From: an uncultured Finegoldia sp.
GTDB taxonomy: Bacteria; Bacillota; Clostridia; Tissierellales; Peptoniphilaceae
NCBI RefSeq assembly: GCF_900766215.1
Contig: NZ_CAAFUQ010000080.1
Span: forward strand, 1 to 9,732
Length of the DNA: 9,732 nucleotides
Reading direction: 5' to 3'
Numbering within the stretch: position 1 is the first letter of the stretch; the number at the start of each line of letters is the position of its first letter. The notes under the pieces were generated by a model. The model saw only the letters and a program-made list of their open reading frames with translations, did no database searches and was not told the origin of the DNA. A program made the position numbers and the translations under genes. This document shows, piece after piece, positions 1 through 5,026 of this stretch.

Positions 1-5
1 TAAGG

Positions 6-24
6 TGACCCCAAAAAGTTGGAC
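6..24 (+). repeat. IS left terminal inverted repeat
   Basis: TGACCCCAAAAAGTTGGAC is the exact reverse complement of 1546-1564. The core is typical of IS150-group ends, and the same bases recur at 9689-9707. Confidence 0.95.
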
Positions 25-30
25 TTTATA

Positions 31-67
31 CCAGAGACATTTAGAAATATTTGTCTCTGGTTTTTTT
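31..67 (+). terminator. Plus-strand terminator inside the IS left end
   Basis: A 9-bp stem, CCAGAGACA (31-39) with TGTCTCTGG (52-60), is followed by seven T at 61-67. It reads on the plus strand, opposite to the transposase genes. It would stop transcription that enters the element from its left flank and so protect the transposase genes from antisense readthrough. On the minus strand the stem has no T-run after it. The second copy of this end is cut off in the loop of the same hairpin at the last base of the window. Confidence 0.8.
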
Positions 68-75
68 GTCCTCAT

Positions 76-93
76 ATTTCCCCTAGGGGAAAT
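76..93. repeat. 18-bp perfect palindrome downstream of orfB
   Basis: ATTTCCCCTAGGGGAAAT is a perfect palindrome lying just beyond the transposase stop codon. As RNA it can form a 7-bp stem with a CUAG loop. It is GC-richer than its surroundings and has no T-run next to it on the minus strand, so it is not an ordinary terminator for orfB. It could be a protein-binding site or an end structure of the mRNA. Confidence 0.7.
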
Positions 94-94
94 C

Positions 95-107
95 GCAGCT
101 AAGCTGC
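95..107. repeat. Short inverted repeat over the orfB stop codon
   Basis: GCAGCT (95-100) and AGCTGC (102-107) flank a single base. The repeat spans the last codons and the TAG stop of orfB (stop at 99-101). It sits one base from the 76-93 palindrome, so three inverted repeats (31-60, 76-93, 95-107) are stacked at this end of the element. Confidence 0.6.
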
Positions 108-980
108 ATTTAATTTCCTATATTCAACTGGACTTAAATATCCAAGTTTTTCTTTTATTCTATCTTCATTGTAATATTTTATATATTCTTCTATTGTCTT
201 TTTTAGTTCATTAAATGATTTAAACGTTCTACCATAGTAAATTTCTTGTTTTAATATCCCAAAGAAATTTTCCATAGGGGAATTATCTAAGCAATTTCCT
301 TTTCTTGACATACTCTGTAAAATTCCATCACTTTCTAACCTATTAGTATATTGTTTTAATTGATACGCCCAGCCTTGATCCGAATGAAAGATTCTTTTAT
401 ATTTGCAGTCTGAAGTCTTTTCTATCGCTTCTTCAAGAGGAGTTATTATTGCCTCTAATGATGGTGAAGTTGTTATTGAATAGCTAATGATTTCTCCATT
501 AAACATATCCAAGAAAGGATTTAAGTAAAGTTTTTTTACTTGCATATTCCCAGATTTATCTGTTTCATAGTATTTGAATTCACTTGTATCTGTTGTGATT
601 TTTTGATGTACTACAGAAGTGTTAAATCTTCTTTTTATCCTATTTGGTGCTACTTTACCCACTGTTCCCTTGTATGAGTAATATTTTCTTGATTTACGTG
701 CAAAATTTCTAACTTGAAGCTTTAGTTTTTGTACCAGTCTTTGAACTTTTTTCTTGTTTATTACAAGACCAATTCTTCTAAGCATTGCATGTATTCTTCT
801 GTATCCATAGTTTGGATTATCTTTTCTTATTTTCTTGATTTGATTCTCAAAGGCTTCATCTTTATTTTTTCTGTCAAATCTTTTTTTCCAATACATGTAT
901 GTTGACTTAGGGAATTTTAAATAGCTAAGCAAATCTTTTAATAGATATTTTTCTCTTAATGAGTCAATTATTCGAGCCAT
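99..980 (-). CDS. IS3-family transposase OrfB (DDE integrase core)
   Basis: This 293-residue frame encodes the catalytic half of the transposase, which cuts and joins the element's ends. An HTH_21-like segment lies around residues 42-92 (the YGYRRIHAML stretch is typical), followed by the rve integrase core. The catalytic triad is visible: D131 in TTDTSEF, D201 in HSDQG and E237 in SPMENFF, with exactly 35 residues between D201 and E237. The C-terminus (YIKYYNEDRIKEKLGYLSPVEY) is standard for the family. The frame is open upstream of the ATG as far as the A9G run at 1019-1028, and it lies -1 relative to OrfA, so the working enzyme is expected to be an OrfA-OrfB fusion of about 471 residues made by frameshifting. 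No stop or frameshift damages it, so the element may still be active. Confidence 0.95.
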   Translation of the reverse strand: MARIIDSLREKYLLKDLLSYLKFPKSTYMYWKKRFDRKNKDEAFENQIKKIRKDNPNYGYRRIHAMLRRIGLVINKKKVQRLVQKLKLQVRNFARKSRKYYSYKGTVGKVAPNRIKRRFNTSVVHQKITTDTSEFKYYETDKSGNMQVKKLYLNPFLDMFNGEIISYSITTSPSLEAIITPLEEAIEKTSDCKYKRIFHSDQGWAYQLKQYTNRLESDGILQSMSRKGNCLDNSPMENFFGILKQEIYYGRTFKSFNELKKTIEEYIKYYNEDRIKEKLGYLSPVEYRKLNAA

Positions 981-1513
981 TCTCTCATTTTCTGATCTTC
1001 CTCGTCCTCTAATTCCATCTTTTTTTTTAGAAAATCTATTTCCATTTGTGCCCAGTAAAGCTTATCTTTAAGTTCAGCAATTTCATCTATTTCTTCCTTA
1101 GAATATTCTTTCTTTACTTGTTCTTTATTTTTATTTTTATCTTTAGTCATGCTTGAAGGTCTTCCTCTCTTTTTAGGTCTAAGTCCATCAAGTCCTTGAT
1201 TTCTAAAATTAATTACCCATCTAGCAATGATTGCTGGATTATTAATCTTAAATTGATTAGAAAGTTCTTGATAGGACATTTCTCCTGTTAAGTACAACTT
1301 TACTACATTTTTCTTAAATTCGAAAGAGTAACTATTATTTTTTCTAGAAATTTTTAGGCCTTCATATCCTTGTGTTTTGTATGAATTAACCCATCTTCTG
1401 ACTACTGAATGATCACTGAGTCCATATTTATCAGTTAAATATTTATATCCTCCTTCTTCATTTAAGTATTCTTGTACTATTTTCATCTTAAATTCTGTAC
1501 TATATTTTTTCAT
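968..1513 (-). CDS. IS3-family transposase OrfA (double helix-turn-helix)
   Basis: This 181-residue protein is the DNA-binding half of the transposase and recognises the terminal repeats. Two related helix-turn-helix modules are visible, at residues 1-55 (EFKMKIVQEYL, then HSVVRRWVNSYKTQGYEGL) and 62-112 (SFEFKKNVVKLYL, then NPAIIARWVINFRNQGLDGL). A duplicated module is typical of the IS150 group. A charged stretch follows, and a C-terminal coiled coil at about 138-170 (the IDFLKKKMELE segment is a leucine-zipper type) probably drives multimerisation. An AGGAGG ribosome binding site at 1525-1530 lies 11 bases before the ATG, a little far. The gene overlaps orfB by 13 bases. Confidence 0.95.
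   Translation of the reverse strand: MKKYSTEFKMKIVQEYLNEEGGYKYLTDKYGLSDHSVVRRWVNSYKTQGYEGLKISRKNNSYSFEFKKNVVKLYLTGEMSYQELSNQFKINNPAIIARWVINFRNQGLDGLRPKKRGRPSSMTKDKNKNKEQVKKEYSKEEIDEIAELKDKLYWAQMEIDFLKKKMELEDEEDQKMREWLE
1019..1028 (-). promoter_or_regulatory. Likely -1 programmed frameshift site (A9G)
   Basis: On the minus strand, nine A followed by G contain the slippery heptamer A-AAA-AAG in the OrfA frame. A -1 slip here moves ribosomes from OrfA residue 165 into the OrfB frame, which stays open from this point. This is the standard way IS3 elements make OrfAB. The heptamer and frames are read directly from the sequence; slippage is inferred. Confidence 0.75.
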
Positions 1514-1545
1514 GAAAAAACTGACCTCCTCTAAGTTGGTTTTAG

Positions 1546-1564
1546 GTCCAACTTTTTGGGGTCA
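1546..1564 (-). repeat. IS right terminal inverted repeat
   Basis: GTCCAACTTTTTGGGGTCA is the exact reverse complement of 6-24. The toxin coding sequence resumes within a few bases of it. Confidence 0.95.
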
Positions 1565-1569
1565 GTTCA

Positions 1570-2276
1570 ATTTTGTAATTAAAGGTGGTTTTCTTGTATC
1601 GTCTATGATTGGTGTTAAAAATAGAACTACAATGGATATGGATAGCACTATTAAAGGAATTCCTCTTAATGAGGACAATTTAATGAAAGTTGTGGATAGT
1701 ATAATAAATATTGATATTGATGATGGAATCGAATTTGAAATAAAGGACATTTCATATATTAGAGAAGATGATGAATACGAAAATTTTAGAGTATCATTAA
1801 TTGCTAATATTGGTAAAACAAAAAATCCTATGAAATTGGACTTAACTACTGGTGATGTTATAACACCAAGTGAAATAGAATATTCTTATCCTTGTATTTT
1901 CAACGAAAATGACATTAGAGTTTTCGCTTATCCAATTGAAACTATTATTGCCGAGAAATACGAAAGCATAATAAAAAGAAACATAACAACTACTAGAATG
2001 AGAGATTTTTATGACTTATACGCTCTCTACAACCTTAAGAAAAACGAAATAGATATGGATATTCTAAAAACTGCAATTATAAGGACTTCTTCAAGACGAG
2101 AAAGCTTAGAAACCATTAAAATTGCTGATGAAATTATAGAAGATATAAAAAATGATCCTTATTTAAAAGAATTGTGGGATGTTTATATAAATGAAAATAA
2201 ATATATAGGTGAATTGAGTTTTGATAATGTTGTCGATATAGTAAAAATTATTTCTGAGAAAATTGAAGATATGTAA
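1570..2276 (+). pseudogene. AbiEii-type nucleotidyltransferase toxin, 5' end replaced by an IS
   Basis: The frame encodes the body of an AbiEii/AbiGii-family nucleotidyltransferase, the toxin of type IV toxin-antitoxin and abortive infection systems. The surviving part has FVIKGGFLVSS (the KGG motif), the catalytic MDMD pair within TTMDMDSTIKG, the KLDLTTGDVITP segment, AEKYESI and MRDFYDLYALY, in family order. Homologues usually have about 45-60 residues before the KGG motif. Here the insertion-sequence end lies immediately upstream, so that region is gone, and no AbiEi antitoxin gene is present in the window. An in-frame ATG inside the element at 1512 would give a 254-residue hybrid starting with IS-encoded residues, but it has no ribosome binding site. 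I treat the gene as broken. The frame is otherwise free of stops, which suggests a recent break. It ends at its own terminator. Confidence 0.85.
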
Positions 2277-2284
2277 ATAAGAAA

Positions 2285-2330
2285 AGCCCTCAAAAGTTAG
2301 AGAATTACCTTCTGAGGGCTGTAATTTTTT
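2285..2330 (+). terminator. Terminator of the AbiEii remnant
   Basis: An 8-bp stem, AGCCCTCA (2285-2292) with TGAGGGCT (2313-2320), encloses a 20-base loop and is followed by six T at 2325-2330. Confidence 0.8.
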
Positions 2331-2335
2331 GTACT

Positions 2336-2367
2336 AAAAAACCCCAAAAGCTATAAAACTTTTGAGG
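2336..2367 (-). terminator. Terminator of rubrerythrin
   Basis: On the minus strand, CCTCAAAAG pairs with CTTTTGGGG (one mismatch) and is followed by six T (A-run at 2336-2341). It lies 16 bases past the rubrerythrin stop and back to back with the plus-strand terminator, so the two convergent genes are insulated. Confidence 0.8.
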
Positions 2368-2382
2368 CTTGATTGTCTTAGT

Positions 2383-2967
2383 TTAATAAGTTTCTTTGAA
2401 GATTTCGAAGAATCCTTGTGGGTGATCACATGCTGGGCATTTCTTTGGTGCTGTTTTACCTTCGTGAATGTAGCCACAGTTGTTGCATTTCCATAAGTAT
2501 ACTTCTTCTCTTTCGAATACTTTTTCTTTTTCGATGTTTTCTAATAATTTTCTGTATCTTTTTTCGTGAGCTTCTTCAACTTCTCCGATTTCAGTGAATA
2601 CACGTGCGATTTCCTTGAATCCTTCTTCTTCAGCGATTTTGGAGAATTCTGGATACATTTCAGAATTTTCGAAGTGTTCTCCTTCTGCTGCTGATTTAAG
2701 GTTACTCTTAGTGTCTCCTAAATGAACTGGGAATCCTGCTTCGATTTCTATTTCAGCATCTTGTAAATCTTCACTCAAAAACTTCATGAATCTTTTTGCG
2801 TGAGCCATTTCGTTTCTTGCTGTTTCTTCAAATATCATAGAAATTTGAACGTATCCTTCTTCTTTTGCTGTTTTAGCAAAATATGTATAACGCATATTTG
2901 CTTGACTTTCCCCTGCAAATGCTGCCATTAAATTAGTAGCTGTTTTTGTACCTTTTAAGCTTGCCAT
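2383..2967 (-). CDS. rbr: Rubrerythrin
   Basis: This is a cytoplasmic non-haem iron protein of anaerobes that reduces hydrogen peroxide to water. The 194 residues are full length for the classical two-domain form. The ferritin-like four-helix domain spans about residues 1-145, with diiron ligand candidates E20 (AGESQANMRY), E53 and H56 (ETARNEMAH), E97 and E100 (GEHFE) and the VEEAHEKRY segment around 130-137. The C-terminal rubredoxin-like domain has two CxxC knuckles, C161/C164 and C177/C180, which hold one Fe(Cys)4 centre that passes electrons to the diiron site. The ATG follows a strong AAGGGGG ribosome binding site. It has its own terminator and a probable promoter at 3020-3048. The G5-domain gene lies just upstream on the same strand with no terminator between them, so readthrough is possible. 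Confidence 0.97.
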   Translation of the reverse strand: MASLKGTKTATNLMAAFAGESQANMRYTYFAKTAKEEGYVQISMIFEETARNEMAHAKRFMKFLSEDLQDAEIEIEAGFPVHLGDTKSNLKSAAEGEHFENSEMYPEFSKIAEEEGFKEIARVFTEIGEVEEAHEKRYRKLLENIEKEKVFEREEVYLWKCNNCGYIHEGKTAPKKCPACDHPQGFFEIFKETY

Positions 2968-3019
2968 AAATTTTCCCCCTTGTAAATTTGAATGAATTTA
3001 ACAATTCATTTCTATTAAT

Positions 3020-3048
3020 ACTATACCACAAACGTGGAATTTTATCAC
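3020..3048 (-). promoter_or_regulatory. Probable rubrerythrin promoter with a palindromic operator candidate
   Basis: On the minus strand, GTGATA (4/6 match to -35) and TATAGT (5/6 match to -10) are 17 bp apart, upstream of the rubrerythrin start. The inverted repeat ATACCAC-AAAC-GTGGAAT (3023-3040, plus-strand reading) overlaps the -10 and fills most of the spacer, where a repressor would block polymerase. It does not look like the PerR box or the Rex site as I know them. The promoter is plausible; the operator is inferred from position and symmetry only. Confidence 0.5.
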
Positions 3049-3049
3049 A

Positions 3050-3310
3050 TTACATTTCAGATTTGTTCAAGTTTAAATCGTTAATAATCCCCTTTGTTCC
3101 AACTTTTATAATCGTTGGAGAGCCTTGTTCGATAATTTCTTCCTTTTTTATAGTAGGTTGTCCGTTGACATCTTCAAAGTACAGTTTCTTGATCGTGGGC
3201 GTTCCTTTTTTTATTATGATTTCTTCTCCTTGAGATAAATTATTGTCGTAAATCTTTTCAATTTCTGGATTTTCCTCGACAATCGCCACGTCTTCTCCGT
3301 ATTTTTTCAC
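3050..3310 (-). CDS. Small G5-domain protein without signal peptide
   Basis: An 86-residue protein whose last two thirds resemble a single G5 domain. The segment from LSQGEE runs through KKGTPTIKKLYFEDVNG and KKEEIIEQGSPTIIKVGTKG, matching the family pattern of paired strands with the typical ending P-x-I-(I/V)-x-V-G-T-K. G5 domains normally sit in repeats on secreted or wall-bound proteins that bind zinc or N-acetylglucosamine sugars. This one stands alone, with no signal peptide, membrane segment or LPXTG motif. I place the start at a GTG (3308-3310) because AGAGGTGA lies 6-7 bases upstream. A longer version beginning at 3319 would start inside that ribosome binding site. It has its own TATAAT box. 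It could be a relic of a larger surface protein, but its own promoter and start signals argue for an expressed gene. The function is unknown. Confidence 0.7.
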   Translation of the reverse strand: MKKYGEDVAIVEENPEIEKIYDNNLSQGEEIIIKKGTPTIKKLYFEDVNGQPTIKKEEIIEQGSPTIIKVGTKGIINDLNLNKSEM

Positions 3311-3329
3311 ACAAATCACCTCTGTAAAT

Positions 3330-3358
3330 ATTATACATTATTTTCATTTATTCACTAA
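3330..3358 (-). promoter_or_regulatory. Promoter of the G5-domain gene
   Basis: On the minus strand a perfect TATAAT (3330-3335) lies 17 bp from a weak -35, TTAGTG (3353-3358). The -35 is one arm of the inverted repeat CACTAAATTTATAAATAGTG at 3353-3372. Confidence 0.5.
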
Positions 3359-3405
3359 ATTTATAAATAGTGTGTCATTTATTTGATTTTACAATAAATG
3401 AACAC
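3343..3405. repeat. Three TTCATTTATT-like boxes between divergent promoters
   Basis: TTCATTTATT occurs at 3343-3352, GTCATTTATT at 3374-3383, and the reverse complement AATAAATGAA at 3393-3402. The last two form an inverted repeat, GTGTCATTTATT with AATAAATGAACAC, around a 9-base centre. They lie between the minus-strand G5-gene promoter and the plus-strand lipoprotein promoter. Recurring spaced boxes in both orientations suggest a shared regulator site, but the region is very AT-rich and chance is possible. Confidence 0.4.
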
Positions 3406-3434
3406 TTAAAACTATGATAAAATAAAGATATAGT
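3406..3434 (+). promoter_or_regulatory. Possible promoter of the YdjY lipoprotein gene
   Basis: TTAAAA (3406-3411) and TATAGT (3429-3434) are spaced by 17 bp. A second pair, TTTACA (3388) with TATGAT (3413), has a 19-bp spacer. The sequence does not say which is used. Confidence 0.4.
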
Positions 3435-3488
3435 ATTAATGGATGAATCAAGAACAAAAGTATAATTTTAAGAAAAGGGATGACTTTA

Positions 3489-4229
3489 ATGAAAAAATTT
3501 AAGATTTTGGCATTATTATTAATGGCAAGTTTGGTTTTCGCAGGATGTTCTAAGGAAGATAAAAAGGAAACAACTTCTACAGAACAAAAAACTGAACAAA
3601 AAACTGAACAAAAAACTGAAGAAAAGAAAGAAGAAAAAACAGAAGAAAAAACTGAAGAAAAGAAGGAAGAAGCTCAAGAACCAACAGCTGATAATCCTAT
3701 GATTGTTGACGAAGCTAACAAACAAATCAAAGTTTACGCTGAAGTTAATGATAAATTCAAAAAAGAAAGCACAATGCACGCTATCGTAGCAAAATCTGGT
3801 AAGAACAACGAACAATCTATGTTTGTATCTTATGCAAACCAAAATGATTTGTACGATGCATTGGAAAAAATCGGTGCAAAACCAGGTAACAATGTTACTA
3901 TGGATAACATGGGAAAAGAAGCCGTTAAAGGTGACAAGATTGACCTTACTTTCAAATTCCAAGGTTCTGACAATGAATTAGGAATCAACGATGTTATCAA
4001 AGATTCTTCAGGAAAAGAATTAGACATCAGATTTGGTGGTAACCAAAAACCAGCAAAAGATATGAACACAGGCTGCATGACTTGCTTACAAAGTTGTCCT
4101 TTGGGAATAACTTCAAACGCAAATCAATTAATCGGCGCAGATGAAAAAGGCGGAGTAAAATACACTTTGGCTGATTCTGTTCCAGCTGACAAAACACCTG
4201 TTGTTATCACTTATAAATTAGCTAACTAA
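3489..4229 (+). CDS. YdjY-domain lipoprotein with a CxxCxxxCP cluster
   Basis: A 246-residue surface lipoprotein. Residues 1-20 are a lipoprotein signal peptide: MKKFK, a hydrophobic core, then the lipobox VFAGC with C20 as the lipidated residue. Residues 21-63 are a charged linker built from TEQK/TEEK repeats. Residues 68-246 match the YdjY domain: IKVYAEVN, HAIVAKSG, YDALEKIGAKPGNNVT, KELDIRFGGN, then TGCMTCLQSCPLGITSN with C196, C199 and C203. YdjY proteins are often annotated as ferredoxin-like; three cysteines after the lipobox are one short of a usual 4Fe-4S ligand set, so the cofactor is uncertain. The start at 3489 is preferred over the in-frame ATG at 3480 because AAGGGA lies 8 bases before it and directly abuts the other. 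It is monocistronic, divergent from the G5 gene and followed by a strong terminator. Confidence 0.88.
   Translation: MKKFKILALLLMASLVFAGCSKEDKKETTSTEQKTEQKTEQKTEEKKEEKTEEKTEEKKEEAQEPTADNPMIVDEANKQIKVYAEVNDKFKKESTMHAIVAKSGKNNEQSMFVSYANQNDLYDALEKIGAKPGNNVTMDNMGKEAVKGDKIDLTFKFQGSDNELGINDVIKDSSGKELDIRFGGNQKPAKDMNTGCMTCLQSCPLGITSNANQLIGADEKGGVKYTLADSVPADKTPVVITYKLAN
3579..3662 (+). repeat. Seven 12-bp tandem units in the lipoprotein linker
   Basis: Degenerate units of ACTGAACAAAAA type encode TEQK x3, TEEK, KEEK and TEEK x2 at residues 31-58. Units are in-frame, so gain or loss would change linker length without breaking the protein. The stretch is flexible and charged and probably spans the cell wall. 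Confidence 0.9.
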
Positions 4230-4254
4230 CCATTTCATTTAAAATTCTCTATTT

Positions 4255-4292
4255 AAAAAGGTAGGCTTCATGCTTACCTTTTTAATTTTTTT
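4255..4292 (+). terminator. Terminator of the YdjY lipoprotein gene
   Basis: A 12-bp stem, AAAAAGGTAGGC (4255-4266) with GCTTACCTTTTT (4272-4283) and one G-T pair, has a 5-base loop and a T-run to 4292. The A-run on the other side makes it potentially bidirectional. Confidence 0.9.
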
Positions 4293-4303
4293 GTAATGCA
4301 ATT

Positions 4304-4329
4304 AAAAAACGCCCACAATAGTGAGCGTT
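4304..4329 (-). terminator. Terminator of the 4333-4950 membrane protein gene
   Basis: On the minus strand, AACGCTCAC pairs with GTGGGCGTT (one wobble) around a 4-base loop and runs into six T (A at 4304-4309). Confidence 0.88.
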
Positions 4330-4332
4330 ATT

Positions 4333-4950
4333 TTATAAGAAAACAATGTTTGTCGTTTCTATCCAATTTACTGCTATGTTGTAGATGAATAGTCTTACAA
4401 ATCTCAATCCAATGTACAACGACATGAATGTGATTATTATGTAAGGTAGTTTCTTAAATTCAAAGTTTGTGATGGTAAGTCCTATGAAAAACAACAATAT
4501 TAAAAATGCTTCTACTATTACGATGTAGACTCCAAATGGATAAAATGCCATGGAGATTGCCGCTTGTAGCATTACTAAAAGCAATACGCTGTAGTTTTCA
4601 TCTTTTCTCCAGTCATCTTTTACGAAAAACTTATTAGCTATTCGATAAATTATTTTGAATTTTATAATTGAGAAGAAATATATGAACACAGTTCTAATTG
4701 CAAAATAAATGTAGCCTATGAGATAATTTCTGCTAATGAATGAACTTATGTCAAAGCTTGAATAATAGTCCAGAATTGCAGTGATGACAAATGCCAATAA
4801 CCCCATTTTAAGTAAACCGTGTTTTGTGTTTTTGAAACGGTTTTTGGGAAGATCCAATGTTTCTCCCATAAACTCAAAAATCTCGTATGTGATGTCCAAA
4901 AGCTCAGAATGTTTGCCTTTCATTTCATCAATTTTATTTAATTTGTTCAT
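4333..4950 (-). CDS. Unrecognised multi-pass membrane protein
   Basis: I do not recognise this 205-residue protein. Residues 1-45 are hydrophilic and charged. They are followed by about five membrane-spanning segments at roughly 46-62, 77-102, 121-139, 141-161 and 169-190. A basic loop separates the second and third segments (KDDWRKDENY, 111-120). The overall shape, a soluble N-terminus followed by a five-helix bundle, recalls YIP1-like families, but I see no diagnostic motif and do not assign it. The start is the ATG at 4948-4950, with GGGAGGG 7 bases upstream. A TTG two codons earlier is only one base from that site. It has a good promoter and its own terminator, so it is probably a single-gene unit, although the pseudopilin operon upstream has no clear terminator and may read into it. 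Confidence 0.8.
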   Translation of the reverse strand: MNKLNKIDEMKGKHSELLDITYEIFEFMGETLDLPKNRFKNTKHGLLKMGLLAFVITAILDYYSSFDISSFISRNYLIGYIYFAIRTVFIYFFSIIKFKIIYRIANKFFVKDDWRKDENYSVLLLVMLQAAISMAFYPFGVYIVIVEAFLILLFFIGLTITNFEFKKLPYIIITFMSLYIGLRFVRLFIYNIAVNWIETTNIVFL

Positions 4951-4984
4951 AAGCAAACCCTCCCTTTTCGCTTATCATATTTAT

Positions 4985-5014
4985 ATTATACATCATTTCA
5001 AAGATTAGTTTCAA
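4985..5014 (-). promoter_or_regulatory. Promoter of the membrane protein gene
   Basis: On the minus strand TTGAAA (5009-5014) lies 18 bp before TATAAT (4985-4990). The -35 overlaps an inverted repeat, AAAGATT (5000-5006) with AATCTTT (5013-5019), which may be an operator. Confidence 0.6.
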
Positions 5015-5026
5015 TCTTTCCAACGA

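Larger units (their letters stand above)
1..1569 (-). mobile_element. IS3-family (IS150-like) insertion sequence, complete
   Basis: This is a two-ORF insertion sequence with both transposase reading frames on the minus strand, bounded by perfect 19-bp inverted repeats at 6-24 and 1546-1564. OrfA has two helix-turn-helix modules and OrfB has a DDE integrase core with 35 residues between the second D and the E, as in the IS150 group. The perfect repeat gives a minimal element of 6-1564. Two points favour a slightly longer element, 1-1569. The five bases TAAGG precede the repeat here and also in the second copy at 9684. The right end would then close with CA, as usual for the family, although the left end would start TA rather than TG. 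With either boundary the flanks show no matching 3-4 bp target duplication, but the left flank of the longer version lies outside the window. Confidence 0.93.

Noticed and set aside
1512..1564. ATG at 1512 as the true start of an intact AbiEii gene
   Set aside because: These codons belong to the insertion sequence end (including the terminal repeat) and have no ribosome binding site on the plus strand.
3439..3465. Eight-codon leader peptide (MDESRTKV) before the lipoprotein gene
   Set aside because: There is no ribosome binding site in front of it and no attenuator-like hairpins follow before the lipoprotein start.
3579..3662. Repeat array as CRISPR-like
   Set aside because: Units are 12 bp, contiguous, without spacers, and encode an in-frame protein linker.
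3519..3962. 147-residue minus-strand reading frame antisense to the lipoprotein
   Set aside because: It is the mirror of the lysine- and glutamate-rich repeat, giving runs of F, S and C; there is no start signal, and the sense strand has a clear lipoprotein.
5000..5019. Inverted repeat after the K-like gene as operon terminator
   Set aside because: The stem is AT-rich and weak and is followed by GAAATGATG, not a T-run; it overlaps the -35 of the next gene instead.
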